Below, piece by piece: positions 9,316 to 17,312 of a DNA stretch of 64,000 nt. The translations under genes and the position numbers were made by a program. This DNA comes from Streptomyces sp. SN-593 (GTDB lineage Bacteria; Actinomycetota; Actinomycetes; Streptomycetales; Streptomycetaceae), in NCBI RefSeq assembly GCF_016756395.1, contig NZ_AP018365.1, positions 310,001 to 374,000 on the forward strand. The letters run 5' to 3'. Every line of letters starts with the position of its first letter. Positions within the stretch are counted from its first letter, which is position 1. A model generated the notes under the pieces. The model saw only the letters and a program-made list of their open reading frames with translations. It was not told the DNA's origin and searched no databases.

Positions 9316-9366
9316 ACCGTAGTGATCGGATGCCGTCGTGACGGCCGGCAGACCCTTACGAAACGC
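9316..9366 (-). promoter_or_regulatory. Leaderless promoter and ACGAAAC box of the GT2 unit
   Basis: On the minus strand TACGGT (9321-9316) lies 7 bases before the GTG at 9308. The plus-strand 12-mer CTTACGAAACGC at 9355-9366 lies 47-58 bases upstream of the start. The same 12-mer, inverted, occurs at 11040-11051 before the epimerase gene, and related ACGAAAC boxes precede the genes at 12851 and 15009. Inferred from sequence only. Confidence 0.5.
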
Positions 9367-9650
9367 GGACGGGCCGCGCCCTCCCCCGTCGCCGCCCGCG
9401 CCGGCCCGCGCCACGCGCCGAGCCCCCGGGCGGGCCGTCCGCACGCGCCGACCCGACCGGCGCGCGGCGCCCACCCGGCGTTCCGGCGCACCGGGCCTCC
9501 CTCCGCGTCGTCCTGACGGCCCGACAGCCCGCGCGCGCCGCCACCCGCGCCGCCACCCGCGCCGCGCGCCGGGCCGGAAGGCGGGCGGCCCCGACGCGCC
9601 GACGCGACCCTCCGGCGGCCCACACGTCCCGACCCGTCCGGCCCCGGGGC

Positions 9651-9805
9651 CGGTCCGGCGGATCGTGCCGGGCTCACGACGCCCGGCACCGCACCTCCCG
9701 GCGTGGTCGAACCATCCGTGGACCACCCGGTGCGAGGACAGGTCCGCGCCGTGCGGTGCACGGCACCGGACGCCGCGGGCCCGACCGGCACGATCCGCCG
9801 GACCG
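9651..9805. repeat. Perfect 21-bp inverted repeat pair, part of a dispersed hairpin repeat
   Basis: 9651-9671 reads CGGTCCGGCGGATCGTGCCG plus G; 9785-9805 is its exact reverse complement. Each copy can itself fold (CCGGC ... GCCGG around GGATCGT). A third copy at 26255-26281 matches 25 of 27 positions of 9652-9678, and a degenerate relative is at 33054-33078. Confidence 0.7.
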
Positions 9806-9907
9806 TCCCTGGCGCGGCGGCACGCCTCGGCCCGACAGGCCCGCCGGGCCGAGGAGTTGGCCCGGTGTCCGGCTCGGCGCGCACCGGCCTCGCTCCCGCC
9901 GGCGCCC

Positions 9908-10984
9908 TCACCGCGCCCCCGCACCGTCCGCCGCGCGCTGCGGGGCGCGGGCGAAGTCGGCCATGCCGTCGGTGAAACCGACGCGCGGCCGCCAACCGAG
10001 TTCGGCGCGCAGCCGGGCCGAGGAGGCGGTGATGTGGCGGACGTCGCCGAGGCGGAACTCGCCGGTGACGCGGGGCGCCGGTCCGCCGCTGGCGTCGGCG
10101 AGCGCGGCGGCCATCTCGCCGACGGTGTGCGGGGTGCCGCTGCCGGCGTTGTACGCGCGGTAGGAGCCGGGCGGGCGGGCGGCGACGGCCTCCAGCGCGG
10201 CCACGTTCGCGGCGGCGATGTCCGTGACGTGGACGAAGTCGCGCCGCTGCCCGCCGTCCTCGAAGACCCGGGGTGCCTGCCCGCGCGCGAGGGACGAGCG
10301 GAAGAAGGACGCCACGCCCGCGTAGGGGGTGTCGCGCGGCATCCCGGGGCCGTACACGTTGTGGTAGCGCAGTCCGGCGGCGCGGCCCCCGGTGGAGCGC
10401 GCCCAGGCGGACGCCAGGTGTTCCTGGGCGAGTTTGGTGGCGGCGTAGACGTTCCGCGGGTCGGCCGGGGTGTCCTCGTCGACCAGCCCGGGGAGCAGGG
10501 CGGCCCCGCAGCGGGGGCAGGGCGGTTCGAAGCGCCCCGCGGCGAGGTCCGCGGCCGATCGGGGGCCGGGCGCCACCCGGCCGTGCCGCGGGCAGTCGTA
10601 CCGTCCCTCCCCGTAGACGACCATCGAGGCGGCCAGCACCAGGTGCCGTACGCCGGCCCGCGCCATCTCGGCCAACAGGACGGCGGTGCCGAGGTCGTTG
10701 CAGCCCGCGTACGCCGGGGCGTCGGCGAAGTCCTTGCCGAGGCCGACCATCGCCGCCTGGTGGCACACGGCGTCGATCCCCCGCAGCGCCCGTGCGACGG
10801 CCTCGGCGTCGCGGACGTCGTCCCGGAGGAACTCCGCGGTGCCCGGCGGAGGCCGGTCGGGCACCGTGGCGTGGGCGGCGGGCAGCAGGACGTCCAGGAC
10901 CACGGCTTCGTGTCCTCGGGAGGCCAGGGCGGCGACGATGTGCGAGCCGATGAAGCCCGCGCCGCCGGTGACGAGTACGCGCAT
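9908..10984 (-). CDS. NAD-dependent epimerase/dehydratase (extended SDR) with a Cys-rich insert
   Basis: 358 residues. It begins MRVLVTGGAGFIGSHIV (NAD-binding TGGAGFIG). The catalytic YxxxK is YAATK, and RDFVHVTDIAAANVAAL is the usual sugar-epimerase segment. Between the catalytic Ser region and YAATK there is an unusual insert of about 45 residues with DCPRHG and PPCPRCGAALLPG, four or so cysteine/histidine ligands that could bind zinc. It likely interconverts or dehydrates a nucleotide sugar for the neighbouring glycosyltransferases. The start is supported by TAGGGT 6 bases upstream, with no Shine-Dalgarno (leaderless-type). Confidence 0.85.
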   Translation of the reverse strand: MRVLVTGGAGFIGSHIVAALASRGHEAVVLDVLLPAAHATVPDRPPPGTAEFLRDDVRDAEAVARALRGIDAVCHQAAMVGLGKDFADAPAYAGCNDLGTAVLLAEMARAGVRHLVLAASMVVYGEGRYDCPRHGRVAPGPRSAADLAAGRFEPPCPRCGAALLPGLVDEDTPADPRNVYAATKLAQEHLASAWARSTGGRAAGLRYHNVYGPGMPRDTPYAGVASFFRSSLARGQAPRVFEDGGQRRDFVHVTDIAAANVAALEAVAARPPGSYRAYNAGSGTPHTVGEMAAALADASGGPAPRVTGEFRLGDVRHITASSARLRAELGWRPRVGFTDGMADFARAPQRAADGAGAR

Positions 10985-10990
10985 GCCACG

Positions 10991-11051
10991 ACCCTAGGAG
11001 CCGCTGGTCCCGGCACCCGTGGCATCGGCGCGCACGCCAGCGTTTCGTAAG
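10991..11051 (-). promoter_or_regulatory. Leaderless promoter and ACGAAAC box of the epimerase gene
   Basis: TAGGGT (minus strand, 10996-10991) is 6 bases from the ATG at 10984. CTTACGAAACGC on the minus strand (11051-11040) lies 56-67 bases upstream, an exact match to the box before the GT2 gene but in the opposite orientation relative to transcription. Confidence 0.5.
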
Positions 11052-11165
11052 AACTCGGCGCCGCCCCCGGTAGGCGGACGCGCCGCCGGACCACCGACGG
11101 ACCACCGCCGGACCACCGCCGGAGCCGGACCGCTGCCGGACCGGCGGGCGCGGGCGTGTGCCGGG

Positions 11166-12851
11166 CTACCAGTACGTGAGCAGCAGGTGGTTGAGCAGCA
11201 GCGCGAGGACGGCCTGCGCGGCGAGCCACGCGCGGCGGTCGCCTGCGGGCAGCAGGGCGGCGCCGGCCGGCAGCCACAGGGTGAAGGGCAGCCAGATGCG
11301 CTCGGTCTCGGCCTTGCTCATCCCCGACAGGTCGGCGGCGAGGACGGCCAGGACCATGGCGACGGTGAGCAGGACGACCGGGTCGAGGCGTTCGGCCAGC
11401 CGGAGCAGGCCGCGCGGACGCGCGCCCCCCGCGACGCCGCTTCCCGTACCGCCGGGACCGCGGGGACCGCCGGAACCGCCGGAAACACCGGGACCGCCGC
11501 CCCCCGGTCCGCCCGCGCGCACACCGCCCGGCAGGGCCGCGGCGGACCGGCGCAGACCCGCGAAGGACGCCAGACCGGCGGCGGCCACCACCGTGCCGAT
11601 GTCGCCGAACAGCCAGTAGGCGTACGGTCGGACGCCTCCCGCGCCCTGGTAGTAGCGCACCTTCAGCAGCCGGTAGGCGTCCCACCAGTCGAACCCGGCG
11701 AGCGTGAAGCAGACCGGCACGACCAGGAACCCCAGCAGGGCGGCCGGGACGGGCCGCAGGGTGCGGCCCCGCCACAGGACCGCCGCCACGGGGACGGCCA
11801 GCAGGACCAGCCCGTAGGAGAGGTACACGGCGAGGCCGAACAGCGTCCCGGCGCCGAACGCGGCCGTCAGGCGCCGGAACCGGCCGGTCGCGGTGACGCA
11901 GAGGGCGAGGAGCGCGAGCGTCCAGGCGGCGACGGCGGCGAAGTACCCGTCCGCCGACGCGCCGACCCAGACCGCGCCCGGGGTGAGCACCAGGAAGGGC
12001 GCGGCGGCCCGCGCCCGGTCCTCCGCGCCGAGGGCGCGCAGCGCGACCAGGGCGGCCGCCGCGACCGACGCGCCGGTGGTGATGCAGAAGGCGCCGGCCC
12101 AGCCGCCACCGCCCAGTCCGATCCGGTCCAGGCCGACGAACGTCATGACGGCGGCGGCGGGGTGGCCGGCGACGTGGGCGTTCCAGTGGCCCGGTGAGTC
12201 GATGAGGATGTGGCCGGTGTAGCCGCGCAGGGCGGCGCCCGCGTCCCGGAAGCGGGGCACCTCGACGAGGTACTCGTTGCGGCTCGCGAGCCGGTGGGCG
12301 ACCCCGCGCCACCAGCCGTCCACCAGCGCGAGCGACCACGTCCACGCCATGGCCGCGGCCCAGGCGGCCCACGGCAGCGCCCGCCACGGCAGCCGGGCCG
12401 CGACCTGTGGCCCGTAGGCGACGGCCAGGACGGCGACGGCGATCGCGGCGGGGGTCCCGGGGCCCACGTGCGGGTCCCACAGGGCGAGCAGCGGCGGCCA
12501 GGGCGCGCGCAGCGTTCCGCTGCGGTGCTCGATCACGCTGCCCACGACGGCGACGACCGCGAACAGCGCGGCGGCCGCGACCGCGGCGGCGACGTCCGCC
12601 CGGCGGCCGGCGACGGTGCGCCGTTCGCCGCGCGCGCGACGTCCGGGGCCACCGGAGTCCTCGTCGGAAGGCGCCGGAAGGCCGGTCCGGTCGCCGACCG
12701 GGCGGTCCTCGCAGGGGGCGCGGTCCTCGCAGGAGCCGTCCTTGGAAGGGCGGCCGTCCGAGGGCGGATCGGGGGCGGGCGGATCGGCGGCGGGCGGATC
12801 GGCGGCGGGTGAACGGGCCCCGGCGGCCTCGCCGGAAGGAGTCTGGCGCAC
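11166..12851 (-). CDS. Polytopic membrane protein, glycosyltransferase-like
   Basis: 561 residues if started at the GTG at 12851; in-frame ATGs at 12860 and 12908 are alternatives. I prefer 12851 because TACGAT lies 7 bases upstream, as in the leaderless starts of its neighbours, and because the ATG at 12908 would lie inside the shared regulatory box. The first 90 residues are disordered, with PPAADPPAPDPP repeats. About 10-12 hydrophobic segments follow, with a Gly/Pro-rich loop near residue 440. The topology and neighbourhood suggest a GT-C/mannosyltransferase-like integral membrane enzyme, but no diagnostic motif is clear. Confidence 0.7.
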   Translation of the reverse strand: MRQTPSGEAAGARSPAADPPAADPPAPDPPSDGRPSKDGSCEDRAPCEDRPVGDRTGLPAPSDEDSGGPGRRARGERRTVAGRRADVAAAVAAAALFAVVAVVGSVIEHRSGTLRAPWPPLLALWDPHVGPGTPAAIAVAVLAVAYGPQVAARLPWRALPWAAWAAAMAWTWSLALVDGWWRGVAHRLASRNEYLVEVPRFRDAGAALRGYTGHILIDSPGHWNAHVAGHPAAAVMTFVGLDRIGLGGGGWAGAFCITTGASVAAAALVALRALGAEDRARAAAPFLVLTPGAVWVGASADGYFAAVAAWTLALLALCVTATGRFRRLTAAFGAGTLFGLAVYLSYGLVLLAVPVAAVLWRGRTLRPVPAALLGFLVVPVCFTLAGFDWWDAYRLLKVRYYQGAGGVRPYAYWLFGDIGTVVAAAGLASFAGLRRSAAALPGGVRAGGPGGGGPGVSGGSGGPRGPGGTGSGVAGGARPRGLLRLAERLDPVVLLTVAMVLAVLAADLSGMSKAETERIWLPFTLWLPAGAALLPAGDRRAWLAAQAVLALLLNHLLLTYW

Positions 12852-12858
12852 CCGCGCC

Positions 12859-12919
12859 ATCGTAGGGAGCGCGCGGCGCCGTACCCGGGGAGCGCCGGGT
12901 GACGTCATGGTTTCGTCAT
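12859..12919 (-). promoter_or_regulatory. Promoter and 19-bp ACGAAAC box of the membrane protein gene
   Basis: 12901-12919 reads GACGTCATGGTTTCGTCAT on the plus strand, the exact reverse complement of 15058-15076. It contains two TGACG elements 11 bp apart (ATGACG-N5-ATGACG on the minus strand), the spacing typical of OmpR-family response-regulator sites. TACGAT at 12864-12859 is the -10 candidate. Confidence 0.5.
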
Positions 12920-12973
12920 ATCCTGCCGTCCGTTCGGCGGCCCTCGCGGACCGACCGGTGGTCCGCCGCGGGT

Positions 12974-13615
12974 TCACCGGGCCCGCCGCAGGGTGCGCCA
13001 CCAGCGCAGGGCGAGGACCGCGGCCGAGGCGGCGAACAGCGCGGCGGTGAGCAGCAGCCAGCGGCCGGGGAACACGCCGGGGTCCAGGTCGGTCCCGGCC
13101 CGGTAGTGGGTCCGCGCTCCGCTGATCAGCGGCCAGTAGACGAGCAGCAGGAGCAGCGACAGCAGGGCCGGAACCCGGACGTGGTGCAGGACCGCCAGGC
13201 GCAGGGCGGCCGAACGCCCGGTCCGGCCGTGGTCGCTGCCGCCGGGCTCATTGCCGCCGGGCACGCTACCGCCGGTGTCGGTGCGGCCGGGCTCGCTGCG
13301 GCCGGGCCTGACCGGGAGGCGCAACGCCTTGTGCAGGGCCCAGTCCGCGCACGCGTACAGCGGCAGCAGCACCAGGTCGTGCACCAGGGCCGCGCCCACC
13401 ACCCACTTCGCCACGTCGGCCCCGTCGCGCGCCAGCAGCCGGACCCCGGCGTACCCGCACACGGCGAAGGAGGCGAGCAGGACCAGCAGGTGCGCGGGCG
13501 GGGCGCCGTACAGCGTGCGGAACCGGTCGGCCCAGGTCCGCAGGCGGCGCGCGCGGGGGCGGTGGCGGTCGGCGCCCTGCCGGTGCGGGCGCGCGCCGGG
13601 CGCGGGGGCGCTCAC
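12974..13615 (-). CDS. Small integral membrane protein, uncharacterised
   Basis: 213 residues from a GTG that overlaps the stop of the molybdoenzyme gene (GTGA), so it is translationally coupled to it. Four hydrophobic helices are visible: HLLVLLASFAVCGYAGVRLL, VVGAALVHDLVLLPLYACAD, ALLSLLLLLVYWPLIS and LLLTAALFAASAAVLAL. A Gly/Pro loop carries GG-x-x-PGG-type repeats. The family is common beside sulfite-oxidase-fold proteins in actinomycetes. It is probably a partner or assembly protein, but this is inference from position. Confidence 0.75.
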   Translation of the reverse strand: MSAPAPGARPHRQGADRHRPRARRLRTWADRFRTLYGAPPAHLLVLLASFAVCGYAGVRLLARDGADVAKWVVGAALVHDLVLLPLYACADWALHKALRLPVRPGRSEPGRTDTGGSVPGGNEPGGSDHGRTGRSAALRLAVLHHVRVPALLSLLLLLVYWPLISGARTHYRAGTDLDPGVFPGRWLLLTAALFAASAAVLALRWWRTLRRAR

Positions 13616-15009
13616 GCGTCGTCCTGCGGGAAGGTCGTGGCGCCGAAGGTCAGCCGGTGCACCCACTTCGTGTTCATCACGCCGGGCGCGTCCGGCACGA
13701 TCACCCGGGCGGGATAGCCGTGGTCCGGTGAGAGGTCGGCGCCGTTGACCCGCAGCGCGAGCAGGGCGCGGGGGTCGCGGACCTGGTTGTCGCGCAGGGC
13801 GACCGCCCGGAAGGACCCGGCCAGTTGGACCGACTCCACGAACACGCCGGGCGGGTCCGAGGGGTGGCCCACCAGGGCGGCGAGGTCGGCCAGCCGGACG
13901 CCCTCCCAGTGCTGGTCGTCGCTGGACCAGCCCTCGACACAGGCGATGGGCAGCGCGGAGGTGTGCTGGGCCAGCGCCCGCACCTCGTCGAGGGTCAGCT
14001 CCACGCGCCGGCCGCGGGTGGAGCTGTGCACCACCAGCCGCCAGCCCTCGCCGACGTCCTGCGCGCGGACGCGGGCCAGCGCGGCGGTCTTGTTGATCGG
14101 GAAGCCGTTCGGACCGGAGCCGGGGTTCCGCCCGTGCGGGGCCAGCAGCGCGGTCCGGCGCAGCGGTCCGCCGATGCTCTGGCCGGCGGTCACCAGGAAC
14201 AGCACCAGCGAGCCCAGTCCCACCAGCCCGAGCGCGCCGCGCCGCGACATGGTCGGCGGCGCGGGATGTGCGGGGACCAGTCCGCTGTCGTCGGCCGGTT
14301 CGGGCACGGTACGGGCGGTGGGCGTGCGCAGCTCCGCGCGGAGGTCGCGGCCGCGCAGGGACCGTACGGTCCGGGGCAGCCGCAGCGCGACGTGGGCGGC
14401 GAGCGCGCCGGAGAACACCCAGGCGCCGTAGAAGTGCAGCGGGTAGAACGACCCCGGGAAGACGTAGTCGAGCTGCACGTTCAGGATGCCCGTCACGAAC
14501 TCGAACAGGCCGCCGCCGACCAGCAGGAGCAGCGACAGCCGCTCCAGGGCGTGCGCGGCCGACCGGACCGGCGGCAGCGTGAACAGCTTCGGCACCACCG
14601 ACCAGAGCTTGGCCAGGAGGACCGGCACCAGCACGATCCCGAGCGTGACGTGCACGCCCTGGGTGACCCGGTACAGCCAGTACGGGTGGGTCGGCCACGG
14701 GAACAGGAAGAAGCCCAGCAGGCCCTTGTCCGGGGTCTTGTCGTTGATCCGCGACAGGTCCGGGTTGTAGGCGGCGTACGACAGCAGGCCGGTGAGGAAC
14801 AGCACCGGGAGGCCCACCAGCAGCACGGCCCCGAAGACCGACGTCAGCCACGGGCCGCGCAGCGGGCTGCGCCACGGACCGGGCGGGACGGCGGGAAGGC
14901 GGCGGGCCTGCCGGGCCACGCGCGCGCGGAACGACGTGCGCCGGTCGGCGTGTTCCGCCCCCTCGCGGGAGGCGGGCGGCTCGGGTGGGGGGCTCGGGGA
15001 GCTGTCCAT
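13612..15009 (-). CDS. Membrane-anchored molybdopterin-dependent oxidoreductase (sulfite-oxidase fold)
   Basis: 465 residues. The N-terminal 250 residues hold about four to five transmembrane helices with histidines suited to b-type haem (TQGVHVTLGIVL, YPLHFYGAWVFSG, ALAAHVALRL). The C-terminal domain is the sulfite-oxidase Mo-pterin fold, with the molybdenum-ligand cysteine in LPIACVEGWSSDDQHW and the closing DHGYPARVIVPDAPG. It presumably transfers electrons between a periplasmic-side Mo centre and the membrane pool. No Shine-Dalgarno; TACAGT lies 8 bases before the ATG (leaderless-type). The small membrane protein is coupled downstream. Confidence 0.9.
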   Translation of the reverse strand: MDSSPSPPPEPPASREGAEHADRRTSFRARVARQARRLPAVPPGPWRSPLRGPWLTSVFGAVLLVGLPVLFLTGLLSYAAYNPDLSRINDKTPDKGLLGFFLFPWPTHPYWLYRVTQGVHVTLGIVLVPVLLAKLWSVVPKLFTLPPVRSAAHALERLSLLLLVGGGLFEFVTGILNVQLDYVFPGSFYPLHFYGAWVFSGALAAHVALRLPRTVRSLRGRDLRAELRTPTARTVPEPADDSGLVPAHPAPPTMSRRGALGLVGLGSLVLFLVTAGQSIGGPLRRTALLAPHGRNPGSGPNGFPINKTAALARVRAQDVGEGWRLVVHSSTRGRRVELTLDEVRALAQHTSALPIACVEGWSSDDQHWEGVRLADLAALVGHPSDPPGVFVESVQLAGSFRAVALRDNQVRDPRALLALRVNGADLSPDHGYPARVIVPDAPGVMNTKWVHRLTFGATTFPQDDA

Positions 15010-15012
15010 ACG

Positions 15013-15076
15013 CCCGGACTGTAGGTCCGGGAAGGTGCCGGTGAGCCGCAGCGACCCATGACGAAACCATGACGTC
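15013..15076 (-). promoter_or_regulatory. Promoter region of the molybdoenzyme gene: hairpin around the -10 and ACGAAAC box
   Basis: CCCGGAC (15013-15019) and GTCCGGG (15025-15031) form a perfect 7-bp dyad around the -10 candidate TACAGT (15023-15018, minus strand). ATGACGAAACCATGACGTC occupies 15058-15076, 49-67 bases upstream of the ATG, identical but inverted relative to 12901-12919. Confidence 0.5.
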
Positions 15077-15157
15077 GTGCCGCCGGGCGCGGGACGGTTC
15101 GCGGGCACCGGCGCCCCGCACGCCTGGCGAGGAGCCCGGCGTCGGCCGGACAGGCCC

Positions 15158-16375
15158 CTAGAAGGCGTAGCGGACGCGCAGCCAGGGGGCGTGGGCGGCG
15201 ATCAGCTCGCCGAGCCGGACCACCGCGGCGTGCTTCACCGGGGCGCGGTAGCGGAGGTTGGTGCCGCCGTTCTGCGAGTGCTTGGTCTCCTGGGCGGCGG
15301 GCTGCCACAGCACGTCCTCGGCGCGCGGGTGCCAGCCCAGGTTGACCTCGTGGAGCTCCTCGTTGTGGGTGAGCATGATCACCTCCGCGGCCGCCTGCGC
15401 CTTGACGGCCGCGGGCAGCACGTCGTCCATGTGCCGGAGCAGGTCCGCCCAGTCGGCCTGCCACCCGGGCCGCAGCACCACCGGGGAGAGGTTGAAGTGC
15501 ACCTCGTAGCCGGCTTCGAGCAGGTCGCCGGCCGCCGCGATGCGGTCGGGCACGGGGCTGGTGCGGATGTCCAGCAGGCGGGAGTCGCGCGGCGGCATCA
15601 CCGACAGCCGTACCCGGGTCCGGCCGCGCGGGTCGTAGGCGAGCAGGGCCGGGTTGACGAACTTGGTCGCGAACGACGCCTTCGCGGTGGGCCAGTGGCG
15701 GAAGGCCGCGACGAGGTCGAGGGTGTTGTCGCAGATCAGCGCGTCGGCGGAGCAGTCCCCGTTCTCGCCGATGTCGTACACCCAGGCCGCGGGGTCGCAC
15801 TGGTTCGGCTCCCGTTTGCGGCCCTGGCGCGCGATGTGGCGGCCGAGGTGGCCGATGACGTCCCCGGGGTTGGTGAAGACGGTGACGGGGTTGGCGTAGC
15901 CCTTGCGCCTCGGCACGTAGCAGTAGGCGCACGCCATCGCGCAGCCGTTGGACAGGCCGGGGGCGATCCAGTCGGCGGAGCGCCCGTTGGGGCGGACCGT
16001 GAAGGTCTTGCGCACCCCCAGCACCAGTACCTCGGACTTCACCCGGACCCAGCGGGCCACGTTCCCCTCGTTGCCGTGCAGGTGCGGGATCCGCCAGTGC
16101 GAGGCGACCTCGACGACCCGTGCCCGCGGGAACCGGGCCAGGATCTCGAGGCCCCGCGGCGAGGCCGCCGCCTCCGGCTCCGCGTGGATCTCGCGGACGT
16201 CCAGCAGCCCGCGGGCGGCCGGGAGCGCGGGCTCGGCCGGTGGCGGCGTGCGGGGGCCGGCACCCGGGTCGAGGGCGTCCAGCTCGAAGAGCGCGTCGGG
16301 GCGCGGCGGCACGTCGGACCACCGCGGCTCCTCGGACCACCGCGGCTGGTCGGGGCGAGGCGTCACACGGCCCAC
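15158..16375 (-). CDS. Spore-photoproduct-lyase-family radical SAM protein
   Basis: 405 residues from a GTG at 16375. The radical-SAM cluster motif is SNGCAMACAYCYVP, cysteines at about residues 145, 149 and 152 (CxxxCxxC, the SPL spacing). Other family segments are KTFTVRPNGRSADWIAPG just before it, NQCDPAAWVYDIGENGDC and TRVRLSVMPP. The long form found in actinomycetes uses SAM radical chemistry, in Bacillus to reverse spore photoproduct; its activity in Streptomyces spores is less certain. The first 45 residues are unlike the family and the Shine-Dalgarno is weak, so the start may be further in. Confidence 0.87.
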   Translation of the reverse strand: MGRVTPRPDQPRWSEEPRWSDVPPRPDALFELDALDPGAGPRTPPPAEPALPAARGLLDVREIHAEPEAAASPRGLEILARFPRARVVEVASHWRIPHLHGNEGNVARWVRVKSEVLVLGVRKTFTVRPNGRSADWIAPGLSNGCAMACAYCYVPRRKGYANPVTVFTNPGDVIGHLGRHIARQGRKREPNQCDPAAWVYDIGENGDCSADALICDNTLDLVAAFRHWPTAKASFATKFVNPALLAYDPRGRTRVRLSVMPPRDSRLLDIRTSPVPDRIAAAGDLLEAGYEVHFNLSPVVLRPGWQADWADLLRHMDDVLPAAVKAQAAAEVIMLTHNEELHEVNLGWHPRAEDVLWQPAAQETKHSQNGGTNLRYRAPVKHAAVVRLGELIAAHAPWLRVRYAF

Positions 16376-16386
16376 CGGGACCGCCC

Positions 16387-16429
16387 GAGCCGTTCGCGGC
16401 GCGTGCTCCTGAGCCGTTCGCGGCGCGTG
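16387..16429. repeat. Two direct 19-bp repeats before the SPL-like gene
   Basis: GAGCCGTTCGCGGCGCGTG occurs at 16387-16405 and again at 16411-16429, a period of 24 bp, lying 12-54 bases upstream of the SPL-like start. This placement suggests a tandem operator, but it could be a simple duplication. Confidence 0.6.
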
Positions 16430-16540
16430 ACCCGCGCGCGAGGGGTGGATGCCGTCACGTGATCACCCTACGGCGCCGACCGGCGCCGGCACGCGCGTAC
16501 GCACCGGCGGTGCGGGGACCGCGGCGAGGAGTGGAGAAGG

Positions 16541-16559
16541 GTGGAGAGGGGATCTCCAC
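16541..16559. promoter_or_regulatory. Short perfect hairpin upstream of the DUF1453-like gene
   Basis: GTGGAGA (16541-16547) and TCTCCAC (16553-16559) pair around a 5-base loop; another GTGGAGA lies at 16531. It sits about 60 bases before the downstream ATG and could be an operator or a leader hairpin. Confidence 0.35.
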
Positions 16560-16616
16560 CCGGGTTCCACCCGTGGGTCGAGGTCATGGAGCCCGCCGGA
16601 GCGGATGCTCGATGCC

Positions 16617-17165
16617 ATGACCACCACCGACTGGATCATCGACATCGTCCTCGTGCTCATCGTCTTCCGCCAGATGCGCGAGGAGCGGCTGACCGCGCGG
16701 ACCGTGCTGCTGCCGCTGGCCATCATCGGCTGGGCGGCGGTCAACTACCTGCACCCCGTCCCCACCGCCGGCAACGACCTGCTGCTGGCGGGCCTGTTCG
16801 CCGCCGCGGGCGTCGTCTTCGGCCTCTTCGGCGGCCTGCTCACCCGCGTCCGGCTCGCCGACGGCCAGGTACGGGTCCGCGCCTCCGTCGGCGCGGCCGC
16901 CCTGTGGGTGGCCAGCATGGGCTTCCGCCTCGGCTTCGCCGTGTGGTCCTCGCACGCCTCCGGCGCCGCCCACGTCGCCCACTTCTCCTCCGCCCACGAC
17001 ATCACCAGCGCCCAGGCATGGGTCGTGGCCCTCATCCTGATGGCCTTCGGCGAGGTCGTGGTCCGGCTGGGCACCATCGTCCTCCGCGGACAGCGCCTGC
17101 TCGCCCGCGCCCGCCGGGAGGAAACCGCCCCCGCACCGCAGGCCCGGCCCGGAGCGTACGTCTGA
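16617..17165 (+). CDS. DUF1453/CcdC-like integral membrane protein
   Basis: 182 residues from ATG 16617 (an in-frame ATG at 16605 is also possible). Five hydrophobic segments are visible: WIIDIVLVLIVF, TVLLPLAIIGWAAVNYL, LLLAGLFAAAGVVFGLFGG, GAAALWVASMGFRLGFAV and AWVVALILMAFGEVVVRLG. The opening segment followed by a charged RQMREERLTARTVLLP loop is typical of the DUF1453 (CcdC-like) family. Function unknown; it precedes a two-component system on the same strand with 147 bp between. Confidence 0.7.
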   Translation: MTTTDWIIDIVLVLIVFRQMREERLTARTVLLPLAIIGWAAVNYLHPVPTAGNDLLLAGLFAAAGVVFGLFGGLLTRVRLADGQVRVRASVGAAALWVASMGFRLGFAVWSSHASGAAHVAHFSSAHDITSAQAWVVALILMAFGEVVVRLGTIVLRGQRLLARARREETAPAPQARPGAYV

Positions 17166-17312
17166 GCAGGACCGCGTCCGTCCCCCCCGCGGGCCGCGCC
17201 CCGGCGCCGGCTGCGGGGGGACGCGGGCGTGTGCGTAGGGTGCGCAGCGGTGGGCCGCGCGGTCGGCAGGGCGAGGGCGGCCCCCGTGGGGGCCGGTGGA
17301 CGGAGAGCGGGA

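Larger units (their letters stand above)
9309..9907. other. 600-bp intergenic stretch without a convincing gene
   Basis: Between the GT2 start and the epimerase stop. Open frames on both strands are Arg/Pro/Ala-rich with no recognisable motif. The stretch holds the GT2 promoter and two inverted copies of a 21-bp hairpin-forming repeat (9651-9671 and 9785-9805). Nothing else is seen. Confidence 0.6.

Noticed and set aside
9338..9907. Arg/Pro-rich open frames between the GT2 and epimerase genes.
   Set aside because: Composition is typical of non-coding GC-rich DNA; no start signal or motif on either strand.
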